The position numbers and the translations under genes were made by a program. A DNA stretch of 64,000 nt from Hellea sp965224755 (GTDB lineage Bacteria; Pseudomonadota; Alphaproteobacteria; Caulobacterales; Maricaulaceae), in the NCBI GenBank assembly GCA_965224755.1, contig OZ245061.1, positions 2,046,001-2,110,000 on the forward strand. Reading direction: 5' to 3'. This document shows, in pieces, positions 25,738 through 35,311 of the stretch. Numbering within the stretch: the stretch's first letter is position 1; each line of letters opens with the position of its first letter. The notes below the pieces were generated by a model. That model was given only the letters and a program-made list of their open reading frames with translations, had not been told where the DNA came from and did no database searches.

Positions 25738-27166
25738 GGCCAAGCTCCTTGAGGGCTAGTTTGACCTGCTCAACATCGGAAAACGGAATAACTTTAGTGC
25801 CGACAATCTGGCCTTGTTCATGGCCCTTGCCGGCAATAACAAGGCAGTCTTTGGGGCCGAGGCGCTTAATGCCCGCGCGGATGGCGGCAGCGCGGTCGCC
25901 AATTTCGCTAGCCTCTGGACAGCCCTTTAAAACCGCTTTGCGGATGGCCGCCGCGTCTTCTGTGCGGGGATTATCATCCGTCACAATAATATCGTCAGCC
26001 AGTTTGGCCGCAACCTTGCCCATTTTGGGACGCTTATCAGGGTCGCGATCCCCGCCGCAACCAAAGGCGAGAATGATCTTGCCCATCGTATGTGGGCGCA
26101 CTGAACGCAGGAGCTTATCAAGCCCGTCTTCAGTATGGGCGAAATCAACAAAGATCGGCGCGCCGTCTTGCGTTTGCCCGGCGCGCTCCATCCGGCCCGC
26201 GACGCCGTAGAGGTTTTCGAGAGCTTCGAGAGCTGTATCGGTTTTGACCCCTGTGACCATTGCTAGGCCCAAAGCCGCAACTGCGTTCAATATTTGAAAT
26301 TCACCCGCCAGAGGCAGTTCAACTTTACGGCGTTTGCCTTGGACAACCAGATCAATGATCTGGCTCGACGCGCGGGGCATAACTTCGTCAATGCGAATAT
26401 CGCGGCCCGTCCAGCCGACCTGCACCACCTCTTGACCGCGCGCCTTGCACATGTCCACAAGCCGCAGGCCATAATCATCATTGGTATTGATAACGACAGG
26501 CGCATCTTTGGGCGTCAATTCCATAAACAACCGCGCTTTGGCTTGGAAATAATCCTCGGCGTCACTGTGGTAATCAAAATGGTCTTGCGTCAGATTAGAA
26601 AAACCTGCCGCCGTAATCTTTACCGCGTCGAGCCGGTACTGATCCAAGCCGTGGGACGAAGCCTCCATAGCGGCATGAGTAACGCCTTCGTCCGCAAGTT
26701 CTGATAATGTCTTATGCAAGGCAACCGCGTCCGGCGTTGTATGAGTGAGCGGCCGATAACCCGAAGGAGCCTGCACACCCAACGTTCCGAAACAAGCGGC
26801 CTGTAATCCGGCATAGGCCCAGATTTGGCGCAAAAATTCTACCGTTGAACTTTTGCCGTTCGTCCCGGTCATAGCCACAAGTGTTTCAGGTTGGCCCGCA
26901 TATAAGGCCGCCGCCATTTTGGCGTAGGCAAGGCGCGGGTTTTTGCGTCCAAGATAGGGAACAGGTATATCCAGACCTTGTGTAGAGAGAATTGCGCCAG
27001 CGCCTTTCTCAATCGCGCTTTCAATATATTTGCGCCCGTCTGTGACCGTGCCGGGAAGCGCGGCAAAGACAAAACCGGGCCTCACCTCGCGGCTATCGCA
27101 AGTCAGGCCCGTGGCTTCGATGTCACTATCAAAGCCGAGGTCTCGCAGGGTCATGGCCAAGGTCAT
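25730..27166 (-). CDS. murE: UDP-MurNAc-L-Ala-D-Glu--meso-DAP ligase
   Basis: 478 residues. MurE adds the third stem residue. The DNPR motif (VTDDNPRTED, near residue 410) is the known determinant for meso-diaminopimelate, so the peptidoglycan should be DAP type. ATP loop AMTGTNGKSSTVEFLRQ and the HTTPDAVALHKTL and GFSNLTQDHFDYHSD motifs are present. The N-terminus GLTCDSREVRPGFVFAALPG is the uridine-binding domain. ATG overlaps the ftsI stop by four bases, and its 3' end overlaps murF. Confidence 0.96.
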   Translation of the reverse strand: MTLAMTLRDLGFDSDIEATGLTCDSREVRPGFVFAALPGTVTDGRKYIESAIEKGAGAILSTQGLDIPVPYLGRKNPRLAYAKMAAALYAGQPETLVAMTGTNGKSSTVEFLRQIWAYAGLQAACFGTLGVQAPSGYRPLTHTTPDAVALHKTLSELADEGVTHAAMEASSHGLDQYRLDAVKITAAGFSNLTQDHFDYHSDAEDYFQAKARLFMELTPKDAPVVINTNDDYGLRLVDMCKARGQEVVQVGWTGRDIRIDEVMPRASSQIIDLVVQGKRRKVELPLAGEFQILNAVAALGLAMVTGVKTDTALEALENLYGVAGRMERAGQTQDGAPIFVDFAHTEDGLDKLLRSVRPHTMGKIILAFGCGGDRDPDKRPKMGKVAAKLADDIIVTDDNPRTEDAAAIRKAVLKGCPEASEIGDRAAAIRAGIKRLGPKDCLVIAGKGHEQGQIVGTKVIPFSDVEQVKLALKELGHV

Positions 27167-28842
27167 GGCAAGGCCCTTTCGGAGAAAGGACTCATCGCAA
27201 TCGGCAAGCGGCGCGGCACATTCAGCATCGGCGCGATGCGTTCAACCACCGCTCCGGCTGTCGGCGCGGCGTTCCAGCCTGCCGTCGCCCAGCCCCAAGT
27301 GCCCTCGGCGGCTTTAGGTTCGTCAAAGGTAATCATCACGACATAGGTCGGGTCTTCGTAAGGGAAAGCCGCGACGAAAGAGGTCACAAGGCGCTTCTGG
27401 TCATAGCCGCCAATGGCGGGCTTCTCGGCGGTTCCGGTTTTGCCCATCACGCTGTAGCCCTTAACGCGGGCTTTGCGGCCCGTGCCGTGGGTCACGACAT
27501 AGCGCATCATATGGCGCAGGGTTTGTGAGGTTTCGCTGGAGAAGACCCGCCGCGCGTTTACAGGATGCGCCGCGTCGCGCTTATTTAGCGTCGGGGCGAC
27601 ATAATTACCGTCATTGAGCACTGTGCCGATGGCCGCCGCCAGCGCCAAAGGCGTGACCGAAAGGCCGTGACCGTAGGACACCGTCACCGTGGTCAGATCA
27701 ATCCAGCGGTCTTGGATTTGAGGCTTTGCGCTTTCGGCCAGCTCAAAAGGCACGCGGTCAAACAGACCTAAATCTTTGAGGTATTTTTGCTGCGCCTCTC
27801 CGCCCAACCTTAGCGCCAGCATGGCTGTGCCCCGGTTCGAGCTTTGGGATAATATCTCGGGCATAGCGAGCGGAACCTTGCTCGGGTGATCATCGCGGAT
27901 ATATTTGTCGCGGACTTTAAACGGCTTTTGCACAGGATAGAGCTCTTTCAAATCACTCACCCCCTCTTCCAAAACCATGGCCATGGTCAGGGGTTTGAAC
28001 ACGGAACCGAGATCGTAAGTTGACATTGAGGCGTGATTAAAGCGGGTTTCGGGCAATGTTGCGCCCGGTGCATTGGGGTCGAAATTCGGCAGGCTCGCCA
28101 TAGCAATGATTTCGCCGGTTTTGATGTTGAGAACAACGCCGGCATTGGATTTCGCGGCAAAGCGTTCCATGCCTTTTTGCAGCTCATCCATAAGCGCGAA
28201 TTGCACCCGCATGTCGATGCTGAGGGCTTTAGCCGGGGCGTTATCTGCGGCGAGGTCAGAATTAAAAGCCTTCTCCGCCCCTGCCGAGCCGTTCAGATCA
28301 ACATCCGTGAAACCGATAACATGCGCCGCCAAATGTCCGCGCGGGTAAACCCGCTTAGGTTCCTGCCGGAAGGCCAAACCGGGCAGGCCCAAATCAAAGA
28401 CAGCCTGCCGCTCGGAAGGCGTGAGGCCGCGCTCTATCCAAACAAAGGATTTCTCGGAGGCCAAACGTGCGCGCAGGACATGAATGTCCAAATCAGGCCG
28501 GGCGATGGATAATGCCCGCGCAGTTTCTTCGGCGTTCCAAACGCGGCGCGGTTCGGCATAGAGAGAGTAAGTCTGCAATGTCGTCGCCAGAGCTGCGCCG
28601 TTGCGGTCAACAATGTCTGCCCGCGTTGTTGTAATCGCTTGCGGCAGCGCCCCGGCCCCCGTCTTTGGCCCCAATATAGAAACTTCTGCGAGGCGCAAAA
28701 CCACGACCATCAAGACGGACATAAAGATAAAGGCGCCGATGCGGATGCGGATGCGGCCTTCGGCAACGGCGATATATTCATCATCCTCAATCGTCATCTG
28801 CTGCACGTTCGGCAGCTCGGGGCTTAGGTTATCCTGACTCAT
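27163..28842 (-). CDS. ftsI: septal penicillin-binding protein FtsI (PBP3)
   Basis: 559 residues. FtsI is the transpeptidase of septal peptidoglycan, partner of FtsW. A short cytoplasmic tail is followed by one membrane segment near residues 35-52. The class B dimerisation domain comes next (RADIVDRNGAALATTLQTYSLYA). Catalytic motifs are intact: SxxK as S280-V-F-K283, SSN at 334-336 and KTG in VMGKTGTAEKP near 450. Translationally coupled to ftsL (four-base overlap) and to murE. Confidence 0.96.
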   Translation of the reverse strand: MSQDNLSPELPNVQQMTIEDDEYIAVAEGRIRIRIGAFIFMSVLMVVVLRLAEVSILGPKTGAGALPQAITTTRADIVDRNGAALATTLQTYSLYAEPRRVWNAEETARALSIARPDLDIHVLRARLASEKSFVWIERGLTPSERQAVFDLGLPGLAFRQEPKRVYPRGHLAAHVIGFTDVDLNGSAGAEKAFNSDLAADNAPAKALSIDMRVQFALMDELQKGMERFAAKSNAGVVLNIKTGEIIAMASLPNFDPNAPGATLPETRFNHASMSTYDLGSVFKPLTMAMVLEEGVSDLKELYPVQKPFKVRDKYIRDDHPSKVPLAMPEILSQSSNRGTAMLALRLGGEAQQKYLKDLGLFDRVPFELAESAKPQIQDRWIDLTTVTVSYGHGLSVTPLALAAAIGTVLNDGNYVAPTLNKRDAAHPVNARRVFSSETSQTLRHMMRYVVTHGTGRKARVKGYSVMGKTGTAEKPAIGGYDQKRLVTSFVAAFPYEDPTYVVMITFDEPKAAEGTWGWATAGWNAAPTAGAVVERIAPMLNVPRRLPIAMSPFSERALP

Positions 28843-29171
28843 TCAGCCGGCTCCCGTAACGGGAAACGGGTTTCAATATCGGCCTTGGTGATGACGTGGT
28901 CGTTTTTTACAGGCTCTAGCCCTAATTGCGTTTCGGATAATTGTTTGAGCCGCGCAGGATTTTCCAGATAGGCGATTTCCGCCTTCAGCACGCGAAGCGC
29001 TGTTTCCTCTGCCGTGATCTGGCGTTCCAACCGCACGAGTTCCCGCTTGGCGGATTGCGCATTGGTTTTGACATAATAAAGCCCGATGGTCAGGCCAACG
29101 CCGATGACAAAGAGGATAAACGCCGTCATGCGCCGCGCGGCGCGGATATGGCTGGGAACATAGACGCTCAT
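28839..29171 (-). CDS. ftsL: cell division protein FtsL
   Basis: 110 residues, bitopic. A short basic N-terminus (VPSHIRAARRM) precedes one membrane segment TAFILFVIGVGLTIGLYYV near residues 15-33, then a coiled coil (SAKRELVRLERQITAEETALRVLKAEIAYLENPARL), the FtsL/FtsB-type heptad arrangement. FtsL activates FtsWI in the divisome. FtsL is poorly conserved in sequence, so the call rests on topology and on its place between rsmH and ftsI with four-base overlaps on both sides. Confidence 0.88.
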   Translation of the reverse strand: MSVYVPSHIRAARRMTAFILFVIGVGLTIGLYYVKTNAQSAKRELVRLERQITAEETALRVLKAEIAYLENPARLKQLSETQLGLEPVKNDHVITKADIETRFPLREPAE

Positions 29172-30148
29172 GCCGTGACCCTCAGATCGTGCACGGAGGG
29201 CACATTGGGCAAGAGATCGTCATCCATAGGAAAGGCCGGCGCATCAGAGCGAATGGCAAAGCGCAGTTTGGCCGAGCGCGAACGCGGGTTCTCACTGACT
29301 TCACTTTTGGACGGCTTAATCACCGAGCGCTTGCCTTGCGAAAAACTAGCGGCAGGGCCGTCATGTTTGACTTCAGGGGCGTAGCGCGAGCCGCCCGTAA
29401 TTTCGCCCGAGCGACGACGCAGGAATGATTTGACAATCCGGTCTTCGAGCGAATGGAAGGTCACGACAATGAGCCGCCCGCCCGGCGCTAGGATTTTCTC
29501 CGCCGCGCAGAGCCCGCGGTAAAGCTCGCCTAATTCGTCATTGATATAAATTCGAAGCGCCTGAAAGACGCGGGTTGCGGGATGGTTTTTGCCTGTCCGC
29601 CCCAAAGCTTTTTCAATGATATCCGCCAGATCATCTGTCGTCACGATGTCGCCCACGTCGCGGGCGCGGATAATAAAATCAGCGGCGCGGCGGGCGCGGC
29701 GTTCCTCGCCGTAGACTTGAAATACTCTTATTAAGTCACTGTGGGATAAGGATTTTATGGCGTCAGCCGCCGTCGGCCCATCCGCCCCCATACGCATATC
29801 CAGAGGGCCTGCACGCATGAAAGAAAATCCGCGTTCGGCTTGATCTAATTGCATGGACGAAACGCCAATATCGAGAATGACAGCATCGACTTGCGCGATG
29901 CCAACATCGTCCATTTTCGAGAACGGCGTTTCAATCAGGCGGAAACGGGTTTGGTAATTAATTCCAAATTCCACGGCCCGGGGCGCGACATTAGGGTCGC
30001 GGTCAAGACCAATGACATGACACTGCGCAGCCCTTAAAAACGCTTCGCTATAGCCGCCATTTCCAAATGTGCCGTCAACATATGTCTCGCCTGCCTGAGG
30101 ATTAAGCGCGCTCAGCACTTCGGGGAGCATGACGGGATAATGCTTCAT
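29168..30148 (-). CDS. rsmH: 16S rRNA m4C1402 methyltransferase RsmH
   Basis: 326 residues. RsmH (MraW) N4-methylates C1402 in the 16S rRNA P site. Motifs: HYPVMLPEVLSALNP at the front, YVDGTFGNGGYSEAFL (SAM binding), VDAVILDIGVSSMQLDQAERGFSFM, and LIVVTFHSLEDRIVKSFLRRRS. The inserted helical domain with NDELGELYRGL is present. It overlaps mraZ and ftsL by four bases each, the classical head of the dcw cluster. Confidence 0.97.
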   Translation of the reverse strand: MKHYPVMLPEVLSALNPQAGETYVDGTFGNGGYSEAFLRAAQCHVIGLDRDPNVAPRAVEFGINYQTRFRLIETPFSKMDDVGIAQVDAVILDIGVSSMQLDQAERGFSFMRAGPLDMRMGADGPTAADAIKSLSHSDLIRVFQVYGEERRARRAADFIIRARDVGDIVTTDDLADIIEKALGRTGKNHPATRVFQALRIYINDELGELYRGLCAAEKILAPGGRLIVVTFHSLEDRIVKSFLRRRSGEITGGSRYAPEVKHDGPAASFSQGKRSVIKPSKSEVSENPRSRSAKLRFAIRSDAPAFPMDDDLLPNVPSVHDLRVTA

Positions 30149-30630
30149 GAGGTATTTCCATCTGTATTTGGCCCGTCAATCACGGGCTTAAGCAGATGAC
30201 GGCTTGACCGCGCCAGATCGAGCATATTCGACTTACGCATTTCCAGCGCCGCAGGATTCCAGATTTCAAAACGGCGGCCCAGACCCACAAATGTCACCTT
30301 ACCGTTTAGCTCTGCATATTCGTGCAAGTCTTTGGGCAACGAGACACGCCCGCCGCTGTCAAAGGCTAGCTGCCGACTTGAGGAGAAAATCATATATTGG
30401 ATGGCCGAACGCTCAGCATCGTAATGCTCAACGCGGTCAAGAGAGCGCTGATAATCTTCCATCAGGGCAATGCCGCCGCCTTCGAGATATTTTCCGTCTA
30501 GGCTCGGCCAAACCACGATACCGTCAAAGCCAGAAGTGGAGCCGCTGTCACCGATAGTCGCGCGAAAATCGGCGGGTACAGAGACCCTCCCCTTCGCATC
30601 AAGACTGTTTGTCACGGTGGACAAAAACAT
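30145..30630 (-). CDS. mraZ: transcriptional regulator MraZ
   Basis: 161 residues from the ATG at 30630 (MFLSTVTNSLDAKGRVSVPADFR), which has GAGGGGG upstream; the frame stays open 16 codons further but those residues are not MraZ-like. MraZ is an AbrB-fold regulator that binds repeated TGGGN sites and controls the dcw operon. Both SpoVT/AbrB repeats are seen: the first above, the second SGGRVSLPKDLHEYAELNGKVTFVGLGRRFEIW. It is the first gene of the block and a triple TGGGA array lies 69 bases upstream. Confidence 0.94.
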   Translation of the reverse strand: MFLSTVTNSLDAKGRVSVPADFRATIGDSGSTSGFDGIVVWPSLDGKYLEGGGIALMEDYQRSLDRVEHYDAERSAIQYMIFSSSRQLAFDSGGRVSLPKDLHEYAELNGKVTFVGLGRRFEIWNPAALEMRKSNMLDLARSSRHLLKPVIDGPNTDGNTS

Positions 30631-30698
30631 CGAAATCCCCCTCGGATCCCCGAAAACGGCCATTAAATCGCTTTTCAAAGCTGAATAGCGTATTTGAA

Positions 30699-30723
30699 TG
30701 GGATAACATGGGATTTTATGGGA
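30699..30723. promoter_or_regulatory. MraZ-box-like operator: three TGGGA repeats at 10-bp spacing
   Basis: TGGGA occurs at 30699-30703, 30709-30713 and 30719-30723, each separated by exactly five bases. This matches the TGGGN-N5 repeat array described as the MraZ binding site. It lies between mraZ and the divergent M3 peptidase gene, so both could be affected. The repeats read on the strand opposite to mraZ. Confidence 0.7.
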
Positions 30724-30888
30724 TACAATGCCTATTTAGGAAAAAATTAAGAATAATTGCGCGATTTATAGGGTAAAATATCCATTTTTTCGCCAATATA
30801 AGAACGCAAACGGAACAAACCATTAACGAGGCTGGCATCTTGGCGGGCTTGCGGATATAGGGGAGCCAAATAACCATAAGGATTCTCC

Positions 30889-33084
30889 ATGCGCCCCGTA
30901 TTTCTTGCCGCCTCCAGCCTCATCGCCCTCTCTCTTACTCTATCCCTTGGGGCCTGCTCCGAGCCGAAAACCCCTGTCGAGCTCCCAAGTATTGAAGCGC
31001 TCAAGGTCGATATGCCAAACATTGAAATGCCTGCCATCGAGAACGTCCTGCTCGCAAAGTGGACGGGGCCTTATGGCGGGACGCCCGCTTTTGATAAGGC
31101 TGACCTCGCAGCGCTCAAACCTGCCCTCGAATGGGGCATGGAGAAGAACCTCAAAGAAATTGACGCCATTGTCGCTAATCCAGACGCGCCGACATTTGAG
31201 AATACAATCCTGCCACTAGAAAAATCCGGAGACGAGCTTGGTAATGTCTTTAGCTATTGGGGTATTTGGAGTTCCAATAAATCCTCGCCCGAATTTCGCG
31301 CCATTCAAGGCGAGATGGCGCCTATTCTCTCCGTCTTTGGCTCCAAGATTACGCAAAATGACACCCTCTTTCAGCGCGTGAAGACGGTTTATGAAAGCGA
31401 TGCCGTCAAAACCATGCGGCCCGATCAACAGCGCCTCGTGCGGCTTACCTATGACGGATTTGCCCGTAACGGCGCAACGCTCGGCGAGGCTGATAAGAAG
31501 CGCTATGCCGATATCAATCAGCGCCTGTCAAAACTCCACACCGATTTCGGCAATAATGTCCTCGCCGATGAGGAAGGCTATATTCTTTATATCAATAAAG
31601 ACCAACTTTCGGGCTTGCCGGACAGTTTCGCCAAAGCCGCCGCAGCTACGGCCACGACGAACGACAAAGACGGGCAATATGCGATCACCAATACGCGCTC
31701 TTCTATGTCGCCATTCCTGACCTATTCCGATGAGCGGGACCTGCGCAAAAAAGTCTGGGAGACTTATTATTCGCGCGGCGACAATGGCGACGACCATGAT
31801 AACAATGCGGTTATCGCAGAGATTTTGAAACTACGTCATGAGCGGGTTGGTTTGCTCGGTTATGATAATTACGCGCAGTGGCGGCTGGAAAACCGCATGG
31901 CGCAAACGCCGGAACGCGCGCTGGAATTGATGGAAGCCGTCTGGCCCGCCGCCATTGCCCGCGTCGCTGAGGAAGTCGCCGATATGCAAGCCGTCGCTGA
32001 TAAAGAAGGCGCGGATATCAAAATCAAACCTTGGGATTACCGCTACTACGCCGAGAAAGTGCGCAAGGATAAATACGACCTTGATAGTGATGAGGTGAAA
32101 CAATATCTGCAACTGGGCAAGCTCCGCGAGGCCATGTTCTATGTCGCGGGGGAGCTGTTTAATTTCAACTTCTCGCCCGTTCCCGAAGGCGCTGTCCCCG
32201 TCTTCCATGAAGACGTCAAAGTCTGGGAAGTGACCGACAAAACCAGCGGCGAAAATATCGGGCTTTGGTATCTCGACCCCTTTGCCCGTCCCGGCAAACG
32301 CTCCGGCGCTTGGGCGACGAGCTACCGCTCGCACACGACCTATGACGGGAAGAAAAATGTCCTCTCCTCCAATAATTCCAATTTCATCAAAGGCGCGCCC
32401 GGCGAGCCTGTCCTGATTAGCTGGGATGATGCCAGTACATTTTTCCATGAATTTGGCCACGCGCTGCACAGCCTGTCCTCAAAAGCCGTCTATCCGACAC
32501 TTAATGGCGGCGTGCGCGATTACACCGAGTTTCAATCGCAGCTTCTGGAGCGCTGGCTCTCGACTGACAAGGTCGTCGAAACCTATCTCGTCCACCACGA
32601 GACGGGCGAGCCTATGCCCGCAGCCTTGCGCCAAAAGATCAAAGACGCAGCAACCTTTAACCAAGGATTTTCGACGACGGAATATCTCGCCTCCGCCCTT
32701 GTCGATATGCGCTATCATACGACAGACCCGACCGATATCGACCCCGACCAATTCGAAAAAGACACGCTCAAAGACCTCGGCATGCCAGGCGAAATCGTCA
32801 TGCGTCACCGCTCCCCGCATTTTGGCCACATCTTCTCCGGCGAAGGTTATTCATCAGGCTATTACGGCTATATGTGGGCGGACGTGCTGACCTCAGACGC
32901 CGCCGAAGCCTTCAAAGAATCCCCCGGCGGATTTTACGATCCGGGCGTGGCCAAGAAGCTCGTCGATCATCTCTTTGCACCGCGCAACGCCGTCGATCCG
33001 GCAGAAGCCTACCGCGCGTTCAGAGGAAGAGACGCCGACATCGCGCCATTAATGCGAGATCGCGGCTTCCCTGTGCCTGAGTAA
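30889..33084 (+). CDS. dcp: M3 family metallopeptidase (peptidyl-dipeptidase Dcp-like), lipoprotein
   Basis: 731 residues. The N-terminus MRPVFLAASSLIALSLTLSLGAC is a lipoprotein signal with lipobox LGAC, so the enzyme should act in the periplasm at a membrane. The zinc motif is HEFGHALH with ligands at about His520, Glu521 and His524, and the third ligand Glu547 in YTEFQSQLLERW, as in Dcp, which removes dipeptides from peptide C-termini. The start is preceded by AAGGA. It is divergent from mraZ and its stop lies four bases from the 3' end of rnpB on the other strand. Confidence 0.9.
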   Translation: MRPVFLAASSLIALSLTLSLGACSEPKTPVELPSIEALKVDMPNIEMPAIENVLLAKWTGPYGGTPAFDKADLAALKPALEWGMEKNLKEIDAIVANPDAPTFENTILPLEKSGDELGNVFSYWGIWSSNKSSPEFRAIQGEMAPILSVFGSKITQNDTLFQRVKTVYESDAVKTMRPDQQRLVRLTYDGFARNGATLGEADKKRYADINQRLSKLHTDFGNNVLADEEGYILYINKDQLSGLPDSFAKAAAATATTNDKDGQYAITNTRSSMSPFLTYSDERDLRKKVWETYYSRGDNGDDHDNNAVIAEILKLRHERVGLLGYDNYAQWRLENRMAQTPERALELMEAVWPAAIARVAEEVADMQAVADKEGADIKIKPWDYRYYAEKVRKDKYDLDSDEVKQYLQLGKLREAMFYVAGELFNFNFSPVPEGAVPVFHEDVKVWEVTDKTSGENIGLWYLDPFARPGKRSGAWATSYRSHTTYDGKKNVLSSNNSNFIKGAPGEPVLISWDDASTFFHEFGHALHSLSSKAVYPTLNGGVRDYTEFQSQLLERWLSTDKVVETYLVHHETGEPMPAALRQKIKDAATFNQGFSTTEYLASALVDMRYHTTDPTDIDPDQFEKDTLKDLGMPGEIVMRHRSPHFGHIFSGEGYSSGYYGYMWADVLTSDAAEAFKESPGGFYDPGVAKKLVDHLFAPRNAVDPAEAYRAFRGRDADIAPLMRDRGFPVPE

Positions 33085-33087
33085 AAT

Positions 33088-33470
33088 GTCAGAGGGTCTG
33101 TAAGCCGGGTTCTGTACTGCCATAGCAGTGACGATCATTCCTCTGGGACGATTGTTGCCAATCGCCTCGCGCGACACACCCGAACAGCGATGAAAAGGCT
33201 CATCATATGCCGTTCCTATTTGGTCTTGCTCCGGATGGGGTTTACCTTGCCCGCTTAGTTGCCTTCGCGGCGGTGCGCTCTTACCGCACCCTTTCAGCTT
33301 TTCCTCATGCATTTTCACGAAGTGAAATTGCAATAGGTAGTTTCCTTTCTGTGGCACTGTCCCTCAGTTTACCCATAATGGGATATCTGGCCGGGCGTTA
33401 CCCGGCATCCTACCTTAACGGAGCCCGGACTTTCCTCGACATTGCTGCCGCGACCGTCCAACCCTCTGAC
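33088..33470 (-). ncRNA. rnpB: RNase P RNA (bacterial type A)
   Basis: Read on the minus strand, the 5' end (GTCAGAGGGTTGGACGGTCG) and the 3' end (CGGCTTACAGACCCTCTGAC) pair to form helix P1. Between them are the universal segments GAGGAAAGTCCGGGCTCC (CR I) and, near the 3' side, the conserved region around CCGGCTTACAGA (CR V). The GGGTAACGCCCGG hairpin and the GGGTAAACTGAGGG segment are also typical. Length, about 383 nt, fits. RNase P matures tRNA 5' ends. The ends may be off by a few bases. The gene is convergent with the M3 peptidase and divergent from the amidohydrolase. Confidence 0.95.
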
Positions 33471-33477
33471 GGGCGGC

Positions 33478-33506
33478 TTTAAGCTTGGAATATGGCCCTG
33501 AGTCAA
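33478..33506 (-). promoter_or_regulatory. candidate rnpB promoter
   Basis: On the minus strand, TTGACT (33506-33501), a 17-base spacer and CTTAAA (33483-33478) lie about eight bases before the inferred rnpB 5' end. The -35 is good and the -10 is weak. Confidence 0.45.
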
Positions 33507-33537
33507 GCTATGCTCCTTCAAAAGGGGACATATCTTC

Positions 33538-35241
33538 ATGAAGACACTCGCATTATTCACAACCGCGCTGCTTATAATGGGCTGCCAGCCCGATCGCGGC
33601 TATGACATGACCCTCTATTCCGCCGAGACAATTCTGACGGTGGACAGCAAGCGCCCTATGGCTACGGCGGTTCTCGTCGATAAGGGCGGAGAGATTGTCG
33701 AGGTCGGTGATTTTGCGGCGATGAAGAAAATATATAAAGGCGCAACAGTTGATGCGCGCTTTGCGGGTAAAACCATCACGCCCGGCTTGATCGACCCGCA
33801 TATCCACATGGTGCTGGGATCGATGATGTACGGCCTCGATTTTATTCCGCCTTGGGATATGGAGACGCCCAAAGGCACCGTCAAAGGCTTGCCCGACAAG
33901 GCCTCACTGATGGCCAAGATTGCAGAGTTTGAAAAAGCCGCCCCCGAAGGCCCCTTATTTCTCTATGGCTATCACAATCTGGTTCAAGGCGACCTGACCC
34001 GCAAAGACCTCGATAAAATCACAACAGACCGCCCGCTTTATATCTGGCACTTCTCGGGGCATGATTTTTATCTCAACAGCGCAGCGATAGCTCACGCCAA
34101 ACTCACGCCTTCTCTTGCCGATAAATATCACGGCGTTGGGCTGGACGAAAATGGCGAGCTTAACGGGCGCATCTATGAAGATGCAGGCCTCGCGCTTTTC
34201 GCAACTATCGGCCCTATCCTCTTGGCCCCGGCCCATATCGAAAAAGGTTGGAGCGGATATGAAAAAATATTCGCACGTTCCGGCGTTACAACGGTTGCCG
34301 AGATGGGTTACGGTCTTTTCGGGCGCGGCCTTGAGGATGTTTATATCCAAGCCTATTACAGCGAAGATGATAATTACCGCCTTTATCTCGTGCCGGAACA
34401 CCGGGCATTCACCAAAGAATTCGGCGCAGATAGCGTAGATCAAATGCTAGCCATGAGCGCGGATAAAACCCGCCGCCCGCGCGTCCTCAATCAAGTCAAA
34501 CTGTTCACAGATGCCGCCTTTTATTCGCAAACCATGAAGATGGCTGCGCCGGGCTATATTGGCGGGCAATCCAAAGGTACGGACGGATTATGGGTGACGC
34601 AGCCTGATGAATTAGCAGGAGTGATGCAGCCCTATTGGGAGGCAGGAATTGATATTCATATTCATTCCAATGGCGACGCCGCGCAGGATTCGACGCTGGA
34701 GGCCTTCTCAAAAATGAAGCCGGGCGAAGCGAGGCAACGCCTCATCATCGAACATGGCGGGCTGATGACGCCGGCCCAAATCGCGAAAGCAGCTGACCTC
34801 GGCGCCGGCCTCTCGGCGGCCAGCCATTACGTCAAATATATGGGCGAAGATTATGTCGAAGCCATTGGCGACAAGACGGACTATATCACTCCCCTCGCCT
34901 CCGCCATAAAGGCGGGTCTCCACACCACCGTCCACTCCGACGCGCCGCTCGCGCCGCCGCAACCGCTAAAAGCGGCCAGCGTACACATGACACGCGAAAC
35001 GCGGCAAGGCGGGGTCAGCAATGCCAATGAGAGACTGACCCGCGAGCAGGCCTTGAAAGCGATTACGCTGGACGCGGCTTGGTCGCTCGGGCTTGATGAT
35101 AAAATCGGCTCGATAAAACCCGGCAAACGCGCAGACTTCGCCATTCTCGAAGCCAACCCGATGACAACTGCCCCCGAAGACTGGCCCGAGATCAAAGTCT
35201 GGGGCGTCGTGCTCGGCGGCGATGTCCGGCCTGTGCAATAA
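33538..35241 (+). CDS. amidohydrolase (YtcJ-like), lipoprotein
   Basis: 567 residues. N-terminus MKTLALFTTALLIMGC gives a lipobox IMGC. The rest is an amidohydrolase family 3 TIM barrel: GLIDPHIHMVLGS holds the HxH metal motif near residue 85, DIHIHSNGDAAQDSTL the barrel His, LIIEHGGLMTP another, and TTVHSDAPLAPPQ the Asp. The C-terminal IGSIKPGKRADFAILEANPM closes the beta-sandwich. The substrate is not predictable; YtcJ-type enzymes act on various cyclic amides or imines. The start has no strong ribosome binding site (AAGGGG 12 bases upstream). Confidence 0.82.
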   Translation: MKTLALFTTALLIMGCQPDRGYDMTLYSAETILTVDSKRPMATAVLVDKGGEIVEVGDFAAMKKIYKGATVDARFAGKTITPGLIDPHIHMVLGSMMYGLDFIPPWDMETPKGTVKGLPDKASLMAKIAEFEKAAPEGPLFLYGYHNLVQGDLTRKDLDKITTDRPLYIWHFSGHDFYLNSAAIAHAKLTPSLADKYHGVGLDENGELNGRIYEDAGLALFATIGPILLAPAHIEKGWSGYEKIFARSGVTTVAEMGYGLFGRGLEDVYIQAYYSEDDNYRLYLVPEHRAFTKEFGADSVDQMLAMSADKTRRPRVLNQVKLFTDAAFYSQTMKMAAPGYIGGQSKGTDGLWVTQPDELAGVMQPYWEAGIDIHIHSNGDAAQDSTLEAFSKMKPGEARQRLIIEHGGLMTPAQIAKAADLGAGLSAASHYVKYMGEDYVEAIGDKTDYITPLASAIKAGLHTTVHSDAPLAPPQPLKAASVHMTRETRQGGVSNANERLTREQALKAITLDAAWSLGLDDKIGSIKPGKRADFAILEANPMTTAPEDWPEIKVWGVVLGGDVRPVQ

Positions 35242-35311
35242 TCGGAATCATTGACACCCGACGCCTTTAGACTGACTTGCATCAAGCGTGCTAATGTCTT
35301 AAGCTACCAAC

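Noticed and set aside
30747..31037. 96-codon minus-strand frame between mraZ and the M3 peptidase
   Set aside because: Overlaps the signal peptide and start of the peptidase gene in antisense; no ribosome binding site.
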